Part shown: positions 39,827-49,422 of the stretch, in pieces
How positions within the stretch are numbered: position 1 is the stretch's first letter
How the letters are laid out: every line of letters begins with the position of its first letter
Assembly (NCBI RefSeq): GCF_000706645.1
Contig: NZ_KL407338.1
Span: 139,405 to 203,404, forward strand
DNA length: 64,000 nt
Source: Bartonella rochalimae ATCC BAA-1498
GTDB taxonomy: Bacteria > Pseudomonadota > Alphaproteobacteria > Rhizobiales > Rhizobiaceae
Direction: 5' to 3'
Notes under the pieces: model-generated
Seen by the model: only the letters and a program-made list of their open reading frames with translations
Told to the model about the DNA's origin: nothing
Databases searched by the model: none
Position numbers and translations under genes: made by a program

Positions 39827-42028
39827 TTAAAATTCTTGTACATAAGATATCTTAAAGTTACGACCAGGCTGACTAAAATAATCTTTTGGTGGTAACGATT
39901 GGCGTCTAGGAATAGGAGAAGGGGAAGGTAGATCAGCTGCATTCCAGTATTTTTGGTCAAAAAGATTATAAACACCAGCTCTTATAATTGGGCCTTTCTC
40001 ACCGAAAGGTTTCCACCAACCCAATATATCAACGACACCATAGCCTGGAACTTTGTTGTAATCAGAATTTCCTTCTACTTTATCACGCTTAGCAGCCAAA
40101 GTCAGTATAATATCTGTTCCCCAAAGTTCTTTTTCATATCCCAATCCAAAGACTGTTTTAAAAGCTGGAATTGAATTGAGATATTCATCTTTATCGAGAT
40201 CTTTTCCTTGTGTATAAGCAAGGGCAAAATTACTATAAAGGCCATTCATCAAGGTGAAATGTGCTTTCGTTTCGACACCAGAAATACGCACATGCGCACG
40301 GTTTACATAATGTTTGCGCGCATACATAAATTCTTTTGAAGGTCCTTTATCTATAACATCAATAAAGTTTTTATATTCATTGGTGAAAACACTGAAAGAA
40401 CCATTTAAATGCATGTTATTGTATTGTACACCAATATCATATCCATTACTGGTTTCTGGTTTAAGATCAGGATTTCCAATCATATAGTAAAAAGGAGATT
40501 TGACAAAGGTTAAGTAAAGCTCTGAAACGCTCGGCGCGCGAAAAGCTTGCGCCCACTGAGTATAAAATAACACTTGATTATTAGCATTCCATTCTATCCG
40601 CATTTTAGGAGAAAAATGTGAGCCGCTACTTTCTTCAGGCATTATCCTGGAACCTAATGCTTTTTCAAAAGCAGGTGTTCTTTGAGGGATATGTTTATAC
40701 CAATCATAACGTATTCCGGGGATAAAACGAAGGTTATTATTAGAAAAACCTATTTCGTTTTCGAGAGTCAGACCAAAACCTTGGCTATTTGTGTCAGGTG
40801 CATCTGATTTATTTGTACCTAGGAATACACACCCACGCTCATTGCCTCTTAAATGACAATTATCTTTACCTGATGCATATTGATGAAATTTAGATGCAAA
40901 AACATTTGCAGCAAACTTTAACTTATGACTCATAGAACCAATATCCACTTTTTTAAAGCTATAAGTGTTAAAGCCATAATCCGTATTGCGCATAAAGTTA
41001 TCTCTTAAATAATCTCCTTTGGGCATTTGTATGCGATATCCATTTAAGATATGATTATTTGATTGCTTTTGCCAATAAAGTTGCCCATGAAATGCATCAA
41101 AAACAGCATCTCCATTGCCGTTATAATCATAAGAAACAGAAAAACGTTTACGACGTGTATTCCTCTCATTATAAACAGATTTTGGAGAAAATATTTCAGT
41201 TGAAGCATTCAATGAATGAGTGTCTTTGTTGTAAGAAAAACGTTCTGCTGTAAAGCCAAATCGATGATTATCATTAAGATATTGATGGACTTTAAAGAGC
41301 AGATTATTTTTGTCAAAATCAGCAGGATTTTCGCGTGTGCGTTTATCTCCATCAACCTCTACAGTACCCATATTCTTACGTTGATGACCTTCTGCACGAG
41401 AGCCCTGAAAAAGAAGCAAGGTTTGGTTAGCACGCACTGCAAAAGCTTGATTTACATGCCAACTTTTATCAGCAGAATTGTAGCTGCCTTTTGTAAGGGC
41501 TCCCCAATTCTTTTCTTTTGTAAGGAGGTCTTCAGGATTAAGAGTACGCAAGGCAATAATTCCACCTAATGCACCAGAACCATAAAAACTAGAATCTGAA
41601 CCACGAATAATATCAATTGTAGAAAGCGCATTAAAAGCAAATGCAGAACTTCCACCTTTAATACCACGTACTCCATCATTCAGCCATGGGAGAGGAACAC
41701 CATCTATTGTTGTTAAAACACGATTGGCATTTAAACCACGAATTACGAAACTGTTATTATCTGTATTATAGTTTATAGAGGGATTAAGATGGCTAATATC
41801 GTGAATATCATTTATTTGTTTTTTATCAATATTTTGGGTAGTTTCACGATCAGTCAAAACCGTCGCTTTATTCAAAGAATTTTCTATTTTTTTTTCAATT
41901 ACGATTGGTTTAAGTTTAGTTATAGAATCCTTATTATTACCATTTTGTGCAAAAACAAATGAAGGTATACAAACTGAGAGCATACCTGAAATCATATACT
42001 TTTTATAGATATTTCGCTTTATTCGCAT
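39827..42028 (-). CDS. hutA: TonB-dependent outer-membrane hemin receptor
   Basis: A 733-residue receptor. The signal peptide ends near SFVFAQ, the TonB box region precedes a plug with SFVIRGLNANRVLTTIDGVP and a 22-strand barrel ending in aromatic ISYVQEF. The heme-receptor motifs QAFRAPSVSELYL and GNPDLKPETS are both present. In B. quintana the orthologue transports hemin when energised by TonB. The segment between the two motifs lacks the histidine found in Yersinia HemR. The gene is divergent from tonB across about 230 bases and ends before an intrinsic terminator. Confidence 0.93.
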   Translation of the reverse strand: MRIKRNIYKKYMISGMLSVCIPSFVFAQNGNNKDSITKLKPIVIEKKIENSLNKATVLTDRETTQNIDKKQINDIHDISHLNPSINYNTDNNSFVIRGLNANRVLTTIDGVPLPWLNDGVRGIKGGSSAFAFNALSTIDIIRGSDSSFYGSGALGGIIALRTLNPEDLLTKEKNWGALTKGSYNSADKSWHVNQAFAVRANQTLLLFQGSRAEGHQRKNMGTVEVDGDKRTRENPADFDKNNLLFKVHQYLNDNHRFGFTAERFSYNKDTHSLNASTEIFSPKSVYNERNTRRKRFSVSYDYNGNGDAVFDAFHGQLYWQKQSNNHILNGYRIQMPKGDYLRDNFMRNTDYGFNTYSFKKVDIGSMSHKLKFAANVFASKFHQYASGKDNCHLRGNERGCVFLGTNKSDAPDTNSQGFGLTLENEIGFSNNNLRFIPGIRYDWYKHIPQRTPAFEKALGSRIMPEESSGSHFSPKMRIEWNANNQVLFYTQWAQAFRAPSVSELYLTFVKSPFYYMIGNPDLKPETSNGYDIGVQYNNMHLNGSFSVFTNEYKNFIDVIDKGPSKEFMYARKHYVNRAHVRISGVETKAHFTLMNGLYSNFALAYTQGKDLDKDEYLNSIPAFKTVFGLGYEKELWGTDIILTLAAKRDKVEGNSDYNKVPGYGVVDILGWWKPFGEKGPIIRAGVYNLFDQKYWNAADLPSPSPIPRRQSLPPKDYFSQPGRNFKISYVQEF

Positions 42029-42103
42029 AGTTCACCATCATTTTTCTTAAAAACACCCCCTACTTAAGCTTTCGTATATAAAACACACACAAAAAATATT
42101 CAT

Positions 42104-42140
42104 CTTACTAATTACACACTGTAATCACATAATTGGTAAG
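42104..42140. promoter_or_regulatory. candidate operator in the hutA-tonB divergent promoter region
   Basis: CTTACTAATTA (42104-42114) and TAATTGGTAAG (42130-42140) form an 11-base inverted repeat with one mismatch around 15 bases. It lies about 75 bases from the hutA start and 118 from tonB. Bartonella hut and hbp genes are known to respond to iron and heme through Irr and a so-called H-box. I cannot confirm that this is that box. Confidence 0.45.
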
Positions 42141-42257
42141 CTAAACACTTAATTACTAATATAATCATATTAAACATGATAAAAATCGTCAAGAAAAAAG
42201 TTGTGCTTTAAAGATGACATGTTTTAATAGAACTGAGCTTCGATTATTTAGCTTAGA

Positions 42258-43049
42258 ATGGTGGTAGATGAGATGATGAAGAGTGTAAGTATTGGGCGAG
42301 TATTAGCTCTTTGGATAGGTGCTTTTTTGTGTTCTTTTGCTTTACATATTGGAATAGGAGCACGATTTTATTTTAAAAGTATTTATATGAATGATTTTAT
42401 GTTCTCACCGATGGCTATGTTAATTGTTGTACCAGAGATTATGCACTCCGATGTTAATTTAGATACAGAAATAGTAGAGTTTGATATTTTAAAACAAGAA
42501 GAAATATCAAAATCAGAATTCAGTAAAGTTCAATCAGAAAATTCTCTATCAAAAGAGGGGCAGATTACGGAAGAGTTGCAGTCTATCGCAGAAAAAAATG
42601 ATTTGAAAGTGTTGAAACCTTTGGAAAAATCTTCTCCATCAGAAATAAATCGTAAAGTTTTTATAAAAAAGCGATCATCAACACTGAATGTTACAGCGAA
42701 GAAAAGTAATGAAAAAAAAGCACATTCATTTTCTGAAAGTAGGGATAATCATATAATGGCATTTGACAGTGCATTATCAGAACGTTGGTTAGCAAAGGTA
42801 CAAATACAGTTAGAAAAACAAAAAAGTTACATTATAGGACAGCGTATTAGTAGTGCACAAGGAGTCGTGCAGTTAGAATTTAAAGTGCATGAACAAGGAG
42901 ATATTTTTGCCAGCCGTATTATGCTTTCTTCTGGTAATCGGGAACTTGATTGGTTGGCTATGACAGCACTTAAACGTATTGACATGTTTCCTCCACCACC
43001 ACGTGAAATGGTGAATAAAACTATTAGAGTATCTTTGGTGTTCGAGTAA
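42258..43049 (+). CDS. tonB: TonB energy-transducing protein
   Basis: A 263-residue protein with one N-terminal membrane segment (about residues 13-36), a long charged periplasmic linker rich in E, K and S instead of the usual Pro-Lys repeats, and a C-terminal TonB domain (GVVQLEFKVHEQGDIFASRI and ALKRIDMFPPPPREM). It transmits proton-motive force to HutA. Starts at 42258, 42270 or 42273 are possible, and the last ones follow GGTGGTAGATGAG more closely. ExbB/ExbD are not in the window. The divergent layout with hutA is that of the Bartonella hut locus. Confidence 0.9.
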   Translation: MVVDEMMKSVSIGRVLALWIGAFLCSFALHIGIGARFYFKSIYMNDFMFSPMAMLIVVPEIMHSDVNLDTEIVEFDILKQEEISKSEFSKVQSENSLSKEGQITEELQSIAEKNDLKVLKPLEKSSPSEINRKVFIKKRSSTLNVTAKKSNEKKAHSFSESRDNHIMAFDSALSERWLAKVQIQLEKQKSYIIGQRISSAQGVVQLEFKVHEQGDIFASRIMLSSGNRELDWLAMTALKRIDMFPPPPREMVNKTIRVSLVFE

Positions 43050-43641
43050 AGAAAGTAAAATGACTATATAAAATCATATATCGTATTTGGATTTTTCAGA
43101 AGGGTAATATATTGAAACTTATGATATTCTTGGTTATCGGGAGGGAATAACTGAGATGGTTTCTGTTAGATTTATAGAGATAGAAAAGTTTATAGCATTA
43201 TTAGTATGTCTAACTACCTATCTACGGGACTAAAAATGTTTACGCTTATGACAAAGATACAGTTGTAATTATGTAGGGGGTAGGGAAGAGAAGATTATTA
43301 AAAACGCTTAACCTTATGACAAAACGAACTTTGCGAGATTTACGAAATTGAGATTACTTTGAATTATGTCTTTGAAAAGAATGTATGTTATTCAATAAAC
43401 ACTAAAAGGAGAAACTGAAATTTATGTGGATACTCCTTTTAGATACTCAATTGAAAGAAATAGAAAAGGTGAGCAAAGAAGAAAATCATTCCTTTTAAAA
43501 GTAAAACTATTTTATTGTACATAGAAAATGAGCAATGCATTTATATAACTAAGGTAAATTATTTAACTGTTACGCTATGTGGTAATAGTTTACACTACTT
43601 ACTATAGCGCTTGCAGAAAATAGGTAGTGATGTAAAAATGG
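43050..43641. other. 592-base gap between tonB and rnhB
   Basis: No supported gene. It contains a perfect 10-base inverted repeat CTAAAAGGAG/CTCCTTTTAG (43402-43411 and 43433-43442), and an 11-base direct repeat CTTATGACAAA near 43245 and 43312. A 24-codon open frame at 43424-43498 follows GGAG but has no recognisable content. I translated all frames looking for an eroded gene and could not name one. Confidence 0.45.
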
Positions 43642-44313
43642 GTGCATGTTTTTTTATATTCGCGATTGTTAGATATGTTTGATGTACCATTTCAGCCAAA
43701 TTTTTCATATGAACTTGATTTGCAAAAAAAAGGTTTCTTTTATATAGCAGGCGTTGATGAAGTTGGTCGTGGACCTTTAGCTGGGCCTGTAGTGACGGCA
43801 GCAGTTATTTTAGATAAAGACCGTATTCCTGAAGGCTTGAATGACTCAAAAAAACTCTCTAGCCAACAGCGTAATAGACTTTATTATGAAATTTTGCGAA
43901 ATGCATTAGCGATTTCGGTTGCTAGTCTTTGTGCTCGGACAATTGATAAGTCTAATATTAGAAAAGCGACTTTAGAGGCAATGCGGCATTGTATTACAGG
44001 GCTTGCTATTTCAGCGCATTATGCGTTGATTGATGGGCGTGATATTCCTTTTGATCTGCCCTGTCCTGCAGTTGCTTTGATTAAAGGTGATCAGTCTTCA
44101 GTTTCAATTGCGGCAGCGTCTATTATTGCTAAAGTAATTCGTGATAGGATGATGCAATATGCTGGGCGGATTTATCAAAATTATGGTTTAGAGAAGCACG
44201 TAGGTTATGGAACAGTAGCACATCGAGCAGCTATCGATAAGTATGGGCCTATTGTAAGATTACATCGTTATAGTTTTTCTCCTCTTAAAGAACGCTATAA
44301 GGATAGTATTTAA
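43642..44313 (+). CDS. rnhB: ribonuclease HII
   Basis: A 223-residue enzyme that removes RNA from RNA-DNA hybrids and starts ribonucleotide repair. Catalytic motif [17 protein letters not shown] carries the DEXG acidic pair, and further acidic residues are in [10 protein letters not shown] and the [11 protein letters not shown] region. HVGYGTVAH is also typical. The N-terminus is uncertain: ATG 43642 gives [19 protein letters not shown], while ATG 43675 gives MFDVPFQP, closer to relatives. Neither has a strong ribosome site. The stop overlaps the next start as TAATG. Confidence 0.94.
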   Translation: MHVFLYSRLLDMFDVPFQPNFSYELDLQKKGFFYIAGVDEVGRGPLAGPVVTAAVILDKDRIPEGLNDSKKLSSQQRNRLYYEILRNALAISVASLCARTIDKSNIRKATLEAMRHCITGLAISAHYALIDGRDIPFDLPCPAVALIKGDQSSVSIAAASIIAKVIRDRMMQYAGRIYQNYGLEKHVGYGTVAHRAAIDKYGPIVRLHRYSFSPLKERYKDSI

Positions 44314-45275
44314 TGACGATCTTACCATTTAATAATGCTGCAATAAACCAAGCAGTTGCGATTTTTCAACAAGGACAATTAGTAGCTTTGCCGACAGAAA
44401 CTGTTTATGGATTAGCTGGAGACGCGACAAATGGAAAGGCTGTGGCGTCTATTTTTTCTACAAAGGCACGACCACTCTTTAACCCTCTTATCGTTCATGT
44501 AAGTGACATAGTTATGGCAGAATGTTATGTGAAAATTGATTTGCTTTCACGTCGATTAATGGAAGCATTTTGGCCAGGTCCTTTAACTGTAGTTTTGCCA
44601 TTAAAGGCTCATCATAATATTCACCCTTTAACAACTGCTGGCCTTAATACATTGGCTATTCGCTCTCCAAAGGGAGGCTTTGCAGAAGTTATTCGTCATT
44701 TTGGACGTCCTTTAGCAGCGCCTAGTGCTAATCAATCAGGAAAATTGAGTCCTACTTCAGCTTTATCTGTGTTTACATCTTTAGGAACATCAGTGCCTTT
44801 AATTATTGATGGTGGAGCTTCAAAAATAGGGATTGAATCAACGATTATTAAAATTTGTGATGAAAATATTTATTTATTGCGTCCAGGAGGATTAGCTATT
44901 GAAGAAATTGAAAAAGTGGCAAAGAAGTCTGTAAAACGTTTGGAGCAGCAAACTGCAATTGAAGCTCCAGGGATGTTAAAATCACATTATGCACCTAATA
45001 CTTCTATGCGTTTAAATGTAAAAAAGGTGAAAAGCGGTGAAGCACTTTTAGCATTTGGACCTAAACGTATTGAAGGTGTTGAAAATGCCGTTGCTGTTCT
45101 GAACCTGAGTACAAGTGGTCGATTAGAAGAAGCTGCATTCCATTTATTTCAATATATGCAGCAATTGGATTCACTTGAAGTGAAGTGCATTGCAGTGGAG
45201 CCTATTCCATTCTACGGATTAGGGGAAGCTATTAATGATCGTTTAATACGCGCTGCGGCTCCAAAAGGGAAATAA
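44313..45275 (+). CDS. L-threonylcarbamoyladenylate synthase (Sua5 type)
   Basis: A 320-residue protein with an N-terminal YrdC domain (VALPTETVYGLAGDA, STKARPLFNPLIVHV, SANQSGKLSPT) and a C-terminal Sua5 domain beginning near residue 210 (APGMLKSHYAPNT). It makes the threonylcarbamoyl-AMP used for t6A37 in ANN-decoding tRNAs. The two-domain form distinguishes it from TsaC of E. coli. It is coupled to rnhB by a one-base overlap and followed 2 bases later by the FAD oxidase. Confidence 0.92.
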   Translation: MTILPFNNAAINQAVAIFQQGQLVALPTETVYGLAGDATNGKAVASIFSTKARPLFNPLIVHVSDIVMAECYVKIDLLSRRLMEAFWPGPLTVVLPLKAHHNIHPLTTAGLNTLAIRSPKGGFAEVIRHFGRPLAAPSANQSGKLSPTSALSVFTSLGTSVPLIIDGGASKIGIESTIIKICDENIYLLRPGGLAIEEIEKVAKKSVKRLEQQTAIEAPGMLKSHYAPNTSMRLNVKKVKSGEALLAFGPKRIEGVENAVAVLNLSTSGRLEEAAFHLFQYMQQLDSLEVKCIAVEPIPFYGLGEAINDRLIRAAAPKGK

Positions 45276-45277
45276 AA

Positions 45278-46687
45278 ATGGAGCAAGGTTTAATTGAGTC
45301 TTTTAAAAGCATTGTCGGTTCTGAATATGCTATAACAGATCAGGCACTGATTGCACCTTATTTATTTGAAAATCGTCGACTTTTTCATGGTAAATCGCCA
45401 TTACTTTTACGGCCATCTTCTACAAAAGAAGTATCATTGATTATGCATTTGGCTAGTCAAACGTGTACGCCGATTGTTCCTCAAGGAGGAAATACTGGTC
45501 TTGTAGGTGCTCAGTTGCCAGATGATAGTGGGCACAGTGTTATTTTATCTATGGAACGTTTGAATAAGATTCGATCATTGGATCTTAAGGATAATTTCGC
45601 TATAGTAGAGGCTGGAGTTATTCTAAAAACGTTACAAAAAAAAGCTGATAAAATGAATCGTTTTTTTCCTCTTTCTTTGGCTTCTGAAGAATCGTGTCAG
45701 ATAGGAGGTAACCTATCTTCTAATGCTGGAGGAACGGGGGGATTAGCTTATGGTAATATGCGTGATTTGTGTCTTGGTTTAGAAGTCGTTTTACCTGATG
45801 GACGTATTTTGGATGATTTGCGATTTGTGAAGAAAGATAATAGCGGCTACAATTTGAAAGATCTTTTTATTGGTGCGGAAGGGACTTTAGGAGTTATTAC
45901 CGCAGCAGTTTTAAAGCTTTTTCCAAAACCAAAGGGGAAAGAAGTTGCTCTTGTAGGTTTAGATAGTCCAGCGAAAGTTGTAGAGCTTTTATCTCTTGCT
46001 CAATGCCACGGGGGGACATTATTGACTGGTTTTGAGCTCATGGGAAAACTTAGTTTTCAAATGGCTTTAAATTATAAGATGTGTTCCCGATCTCCTTTTG
46101 ATCGTGAGCATGAATGGTATGTTTTGATTAATATGTCATCATCACGAAGTGACAACGATGCATTATCAGCATTGCATATTGTTTTAGAAATGGCTTTAAA
46201 GAATTCTATTATTGACGATGCAGTTGTTGCTCAATCATTAAAACAGCAAGATTTTTTTTGGCAATTGCGTGAAAGTATATCACCTGCACAGAAATTAGCA
46301 GGAGGATCTATAAAACATGATATTGCTGTACCTATTGCTTCCATTTCTGATTTTATTACTGAGGCTGCTCTTATTGTTGAAGAAATAATTCCAGGTGCAC
46401 AAGTAGTTTGTTTCGGACATGTGGGTGATGGGAATCTTCATTATAATATTACACAACCAGTTGGAGCGGATACTGCAGCATTTTTAAAATTATGGCCGAA
46501 AATAAACCATCGTATTCATTGTTTAGCAATACAATATCATGGCACATTTTCTGCTGAACATGGAATTGGTCAGCTTAAACGAGAAGAACTACGTACTTTT
46601 AAGTCATCTGTTTCATTAGAAATTATGCAAGAGATTAAGAAGATATTTGATCCTTTAGGAATTATGAATCCTGGAAAAATATTATAA
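45278..46687 (+). CDS. FAD-linked oxidase/dehydrogenase (GlcD or D-2-hydroxyglutarate dehydrogenase family)
   Basis: A 469-residue flavoprotein. The PCMH FAD domain has PIVPQGGNTGLVGAQ and GGNLSSNAGGTGGLAYGNMR. The C-terminal substrate domain has CFGHVGDGNLHYNI and the FSAEHGIGQLKREEL metal and substrate motif. Family members oxidise 2-hydroxyacids such as D-lactate, glycolate or D-2-hydroxyglutarate and pass electrons to an acceptor. The substrate cannot be settled from sequence reading. It forms an operon-like string with rnhB and the Sua5 gene. Confidence 0.88.
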   Translation: MEQGLIESFKSIVGSEYAITDQALIAPYLFENRRLFHGKSPLLLRPSSTKEVSLIMHLASQTCTPIVPQGGNTGLVGAQLPDDSGHSVILSMERLNKIRSLDLKDNFAIVEAGVILKTLQKKADKMNRFFPLSLASEESCQIGGNLSSNAGGTGGLAYGNMRDLCLGLEVVLPDGRILDDLRFVKKDNSGYNLKDLFIGAEGTLGVITAAVLKLFPKPKGKEVALVGLDSPAKVVELLSLAQCHGGTLLTGFELMGKLSFQMALNYKMCSRSPFDREHEWYVLINMSSSRSDNDALSALHIVLEMALKNSIIDDAVVAQSLKQQDFFWQLRESISPAQKLAGGSIKHDIAVPIASISDFITEAALIVEEIIPGAQVVCFGHVGDGNLHYNITQPVGADTAAFLKLWPKINHRIHCLAIQYHGTFSAEHGIGQLKREELRTFKSSVSLEIMQEIKKIFDPLGIMNPGKIL

Positions 46688-46833
46688 TTTCAGAAGAATA
46701 AATATTTTTTGTATTTTTATTTAGAATTTAATAACCAAAAAGAAACTAAGTTTTTTATATAACTTTGTTAATAATCTAATGAAGAAAATCTGCTAGATTG
46801 TGTGGCTTATTGAAAAAATTGGGAATATTATGT

Positions 46834-47361
46834 ATGGCTAATCAATGCTTTAATCAGGCAAAGGCGGTGCTTGAGTTTCGACTAGATCCGTATCATTTGC
46901 CACAAATAACGACATATTTTGTATCAAAAACGGGTAATCAAATAGTTTGTTCGTTAAATAAATGTGGTGTTTTTTTTAAATTGGGGGCTTCTTCAAGACT
47001 GTCACGTTTGATCCCAGCTCACCATTTTAGAGGGGTTGTAGCCCGTATAGTTGATACTCTCTCAGGTGAGAAAGCCATAACATTAGAGCTATTTCATGTA
47101 GATGAGGAGATTTGTATTCCACTGTTAGTTTCTAGAAAATTAAATAATGTTTTTCTGGATTGGCGATTGTGGACGCAGATTTACAATCTTCCTATGCTTA
47201 TGATTGATGAGTATAGCAATATTGTCAAGGTTCAAGATCGTTCTATTATGCATCAATTTTTTCATATGGTATCACCTAATTCTGCACAGAAGCGTTTTTT
47301 ACTTCGTGGGCATAATTCATTAGGTTTACGTTTGATGATTAACAATCAGACTGCATTGTAG
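46834..47361 (+). CDS. conserved rhizobial hypothetical protein, DUF6101-like
   Basis: A 175-residue soluble protein when started at ATG 46834, which has GGGA about 9 bases upstream. A TTG 36 bases earlier opens the same frame. Segments such as EFRLDPYHLP, LIPAHHFRGVVARI and LDWRLWTQIYNLPMLMIDEY resemble the DUF6101 proteins of Rhizobiales as I remember them. No catalytic motif or membrane segment is visible and its function is unknown. The last residues (LGLRLMINNQTAL) are not distinctive. Confidence 0.6.
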   Translation: MANQCFNQAKAVLEFRLDPYHLPQITTYFVSKTGNQIVCSLNKCGVFFKLGASSRLSRLIPAHHFRGVVARIVDTLSGEKAITLELFHVDEEICIPLLVSRKLNNVFLDWRLWTQIYNLPMLMIDEYSNIVKVQDRSIMHQFFHMVSPNSAQKRFLLRGHNSLGLRLMINNQTAL

Positions 47362-47512
47362 AAAATATACGTTCATTTTTATATGTTGTGCAGTCATGTA
47401 TATTTATTTCATTTGCGTTTTGACTTTTTATTCATGATAATTGAATTCCTATCTAATAAAAATAGAAAAGAATTGTAAGTATTTGAAACATTCAGAAAAA
47501 ATTAAAAGGCGT

Positions 47513-48052
47513 ATGCTTGTCTTCGAACTTGATCAAAAGAAGGCAATAGAAGCGCAAAAAGCGCATTGTCGTCGTTATACCAGAAGATTGAAGACATTTT
47601 TACATTTATTAATATTGTGGCTGATTTGTGTTTCTGTTTATTGTGGTTTTCTCATCATGATTGAGGGACAAAATTGGACGCATTATTGGGGAAAGTCTCT
47701 TATCAAAACGGCTTGCATTTATGCTGCAATTATTTGTGTTATTTGGGCACTGAATTATTATGTTTTAGTAACGCATAAAGCGTATCGTTTAGTAAAAAAT
47801 AATCAGCAAATAGGTCTTAAACAAGTATGGCAATGGGATGATCATGCGCTTGCGATTCGAAACTCTTATATACAGGGCACTTATCCTTTTCGTCTGTTTT
47901 ATGATTGGCATGAGTATCCAAATTTTTTAGCACTCTATATTTCAGAGGAAAAATTCAACATTCTTCCTAAAGCTATCATGACTAAAGAGCAGTTAGCTGA
48001 TTTACGCACTATTCTATCACGTGAAATTACGAGTCCTAAAAAAAGACTTTAA
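47513..48052 (+). CDS. YcxB-like membrane protein
   Basis: A 179-residue protein from ATG 47513 with two membrane segments (about residues 28-50 and 64-86) followed by a soluble C-terminal domain (WDDHALAIRNSYIQGTYPF, FLALYISEEKFNILPKAIM). The C-terminal pattern of a residue-by-residue strand then NILPK resembles the YcxB-like domain. The function is unknown. A TTG at 47441 would add 24 polar residues. AAAAGG lies just before the ATG. It ends 4 bases from the convergent purD. Confidence 0.65.
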   Translation: MLVFELDQKKAIEAQKAHCRRYTRRLKTFLHLLILWLICVSVYCGFLIMIEGQNWTHYWGKSLIKTACIYAAIICVIWALNYYVLVTHKAYRLVKNNQQIGLKQVWQWDDHALAIRNSYIQGTYPFRLFYDWHEYPNFLALYISEEKFNILPKAIMTKEQLADLRTILSREITSPKKRL

Positions 48053-48056
48053 AAAT

Positions 48057-49331
48057 CTAATTTTCTCGCATGATAGCTCGCCATCCAATATCACGGCGTA
48101 CAAAACCTTCTGGCCAATCAATACATTCCACCGCTTCGTAAGCGCGTTTTTGAGCGATTTTTATGGTTTTTCCTGTTGCTGTTATATTTAAAACACGTCC
48201 GCTATTCGCAATTAATTCTCCATTGCATAAGGCTGTACCAGCTTGAAAAACTTTTACATTAGGGAGAGAATTTACTTTATCAATATTGCGAATTACACTC
48301 CCTTTTTGAGGAGAAACAGGGTAGCCATTAGCGGCCATAACAACTGTTAAAGCAGTTTCTTCAGACCATTGAAGATTTTTCTTTTCAAGGTTTCCTTGAG
48401 CCGCTGCAAGAAAAAGTGGAAGAATATCATCTTTTAGACGCATCATTAAAACTTGGCACTCAGGATCACCAAATCGCACATTAAACTCAATTAATTGGGG
48501 ACCTTTTTGTGTTATCATCAACCCAACGAAGAGAATTCCCTTAAAAGATATATCCATTTCAGCTAGACCGCGTAGAGCTGGTGTAACAATTTCTTGAAGA
48601 GTACGGTTAACCATTTCTTCCGTCATGATAGGAGCTGGTGAATAGGCTCCCATGCCACCTGTATTGACACCTGTATCACCATCACCAATACGTTTATGAT
48701 CTTGTGCAGATCCAAAGGGGATAGCTATTTTGCCATCACAAAGGCAGAAAAAACTTGTTTCTTCTCCTTCGAGGAAAGCTTCAACAACTACTTCTTTTCC
48801 TGCATCGCCGAATGTCCCTTCAAAACAAGAATCAATTGCATCAAATGCTTCTTCCATTGTCATAGCAACTACAACGCCTTTACCGGCAGCTAAACCATCA
48901 GCTTTAATAACGATAGGAATACCTTGTTGATGAATATAAGATTTAGCTTTCAAAGCATTATCAAAGCGTTGATAAGGAGCTGTAGGAATATTATTTTTGT
49001 AACACAGGTCTTTTGTAAAACCTTTTGAGCCTTCTAGCTGAGCAGCTTTTTGATTCGGTCCGAATACACAGATATGAGCTGCATTAAGGGCATCTGTTAT
49101 ACCCCCTACTAATGGGGCTTCTGGACCGACAACTACGAGATCAATAGTATTTTTTTTACAAAAATTAATGATACTACAATGATCATTAATGTCTAAGTTA
49201 ATATTTGTACCAAATTCCATTGTTGCAGGATTTCCAGGAGTACAATATAATTTCGTTAGCAGTGGAGATGCTGCTATTTTCCATGCTAAAGCATGTTCTC
49301 GTCCGCCTGAACCTATAAGAAGAACGTTCAT
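48057..49331 (-). CDS. purD: phosphoribosylamine--glycine ligase
   Basis: A 424-residue ATP-grasp enzyme of purine synthesis. It begins [18 protein letters not shown], has ATP-grasp residues in [18 protein letters not shown] and the Mg site in [33 protein letters not shown] is the family loop. Full length. It is monocistronic, divergent from ubiA with about 90 bases between. Confidence 0.97.
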   Translation of the reverse strand: MNVLLIGSGGREHALAWKIAASPLLTKLYCTPGNPATMEFGTNINLDINDHCSIINFCKKNTIDLVVVGPEAPLVGGITDALNAAHICVFGPNQKAAQLEGSKGFTKDLCYKNNIPTAPYQRFDNALKAKSYIHQQGIPIVIKADGLAAGKGVVVAMTMEEAFDAIDSCFEGTFGDAGKEVVVEAFLEGEETSFFCLCDGKIAIPFGSAQDHKRIGDGDTGVNTGGMGAYSPAPIMTEEMVNRTLQEIVTPALRGLAEMDISFKGILFVGLMITQKGPQLIEFNVRFGDPECQVLMMRLKDDILPLFLAAAQGNLEKKNLQWSEETALTVVMAANGYPVSPQKGSVIRNIDKVNSLPNVKVFQAGTALCNGELIANSGRVLNITATGKTIKIAQKRAYEAVECIDWPEGFVRRDIGWRAIMREN

Positions 49332-49422
49332 TGCTTGCTCCTATCATAGAAGATGGTTAAACTGATTATTTGTCATAAGAATGAAATATTTCTATTGCAA
49401 GTCTAAAAGGTGAAATCATTTA

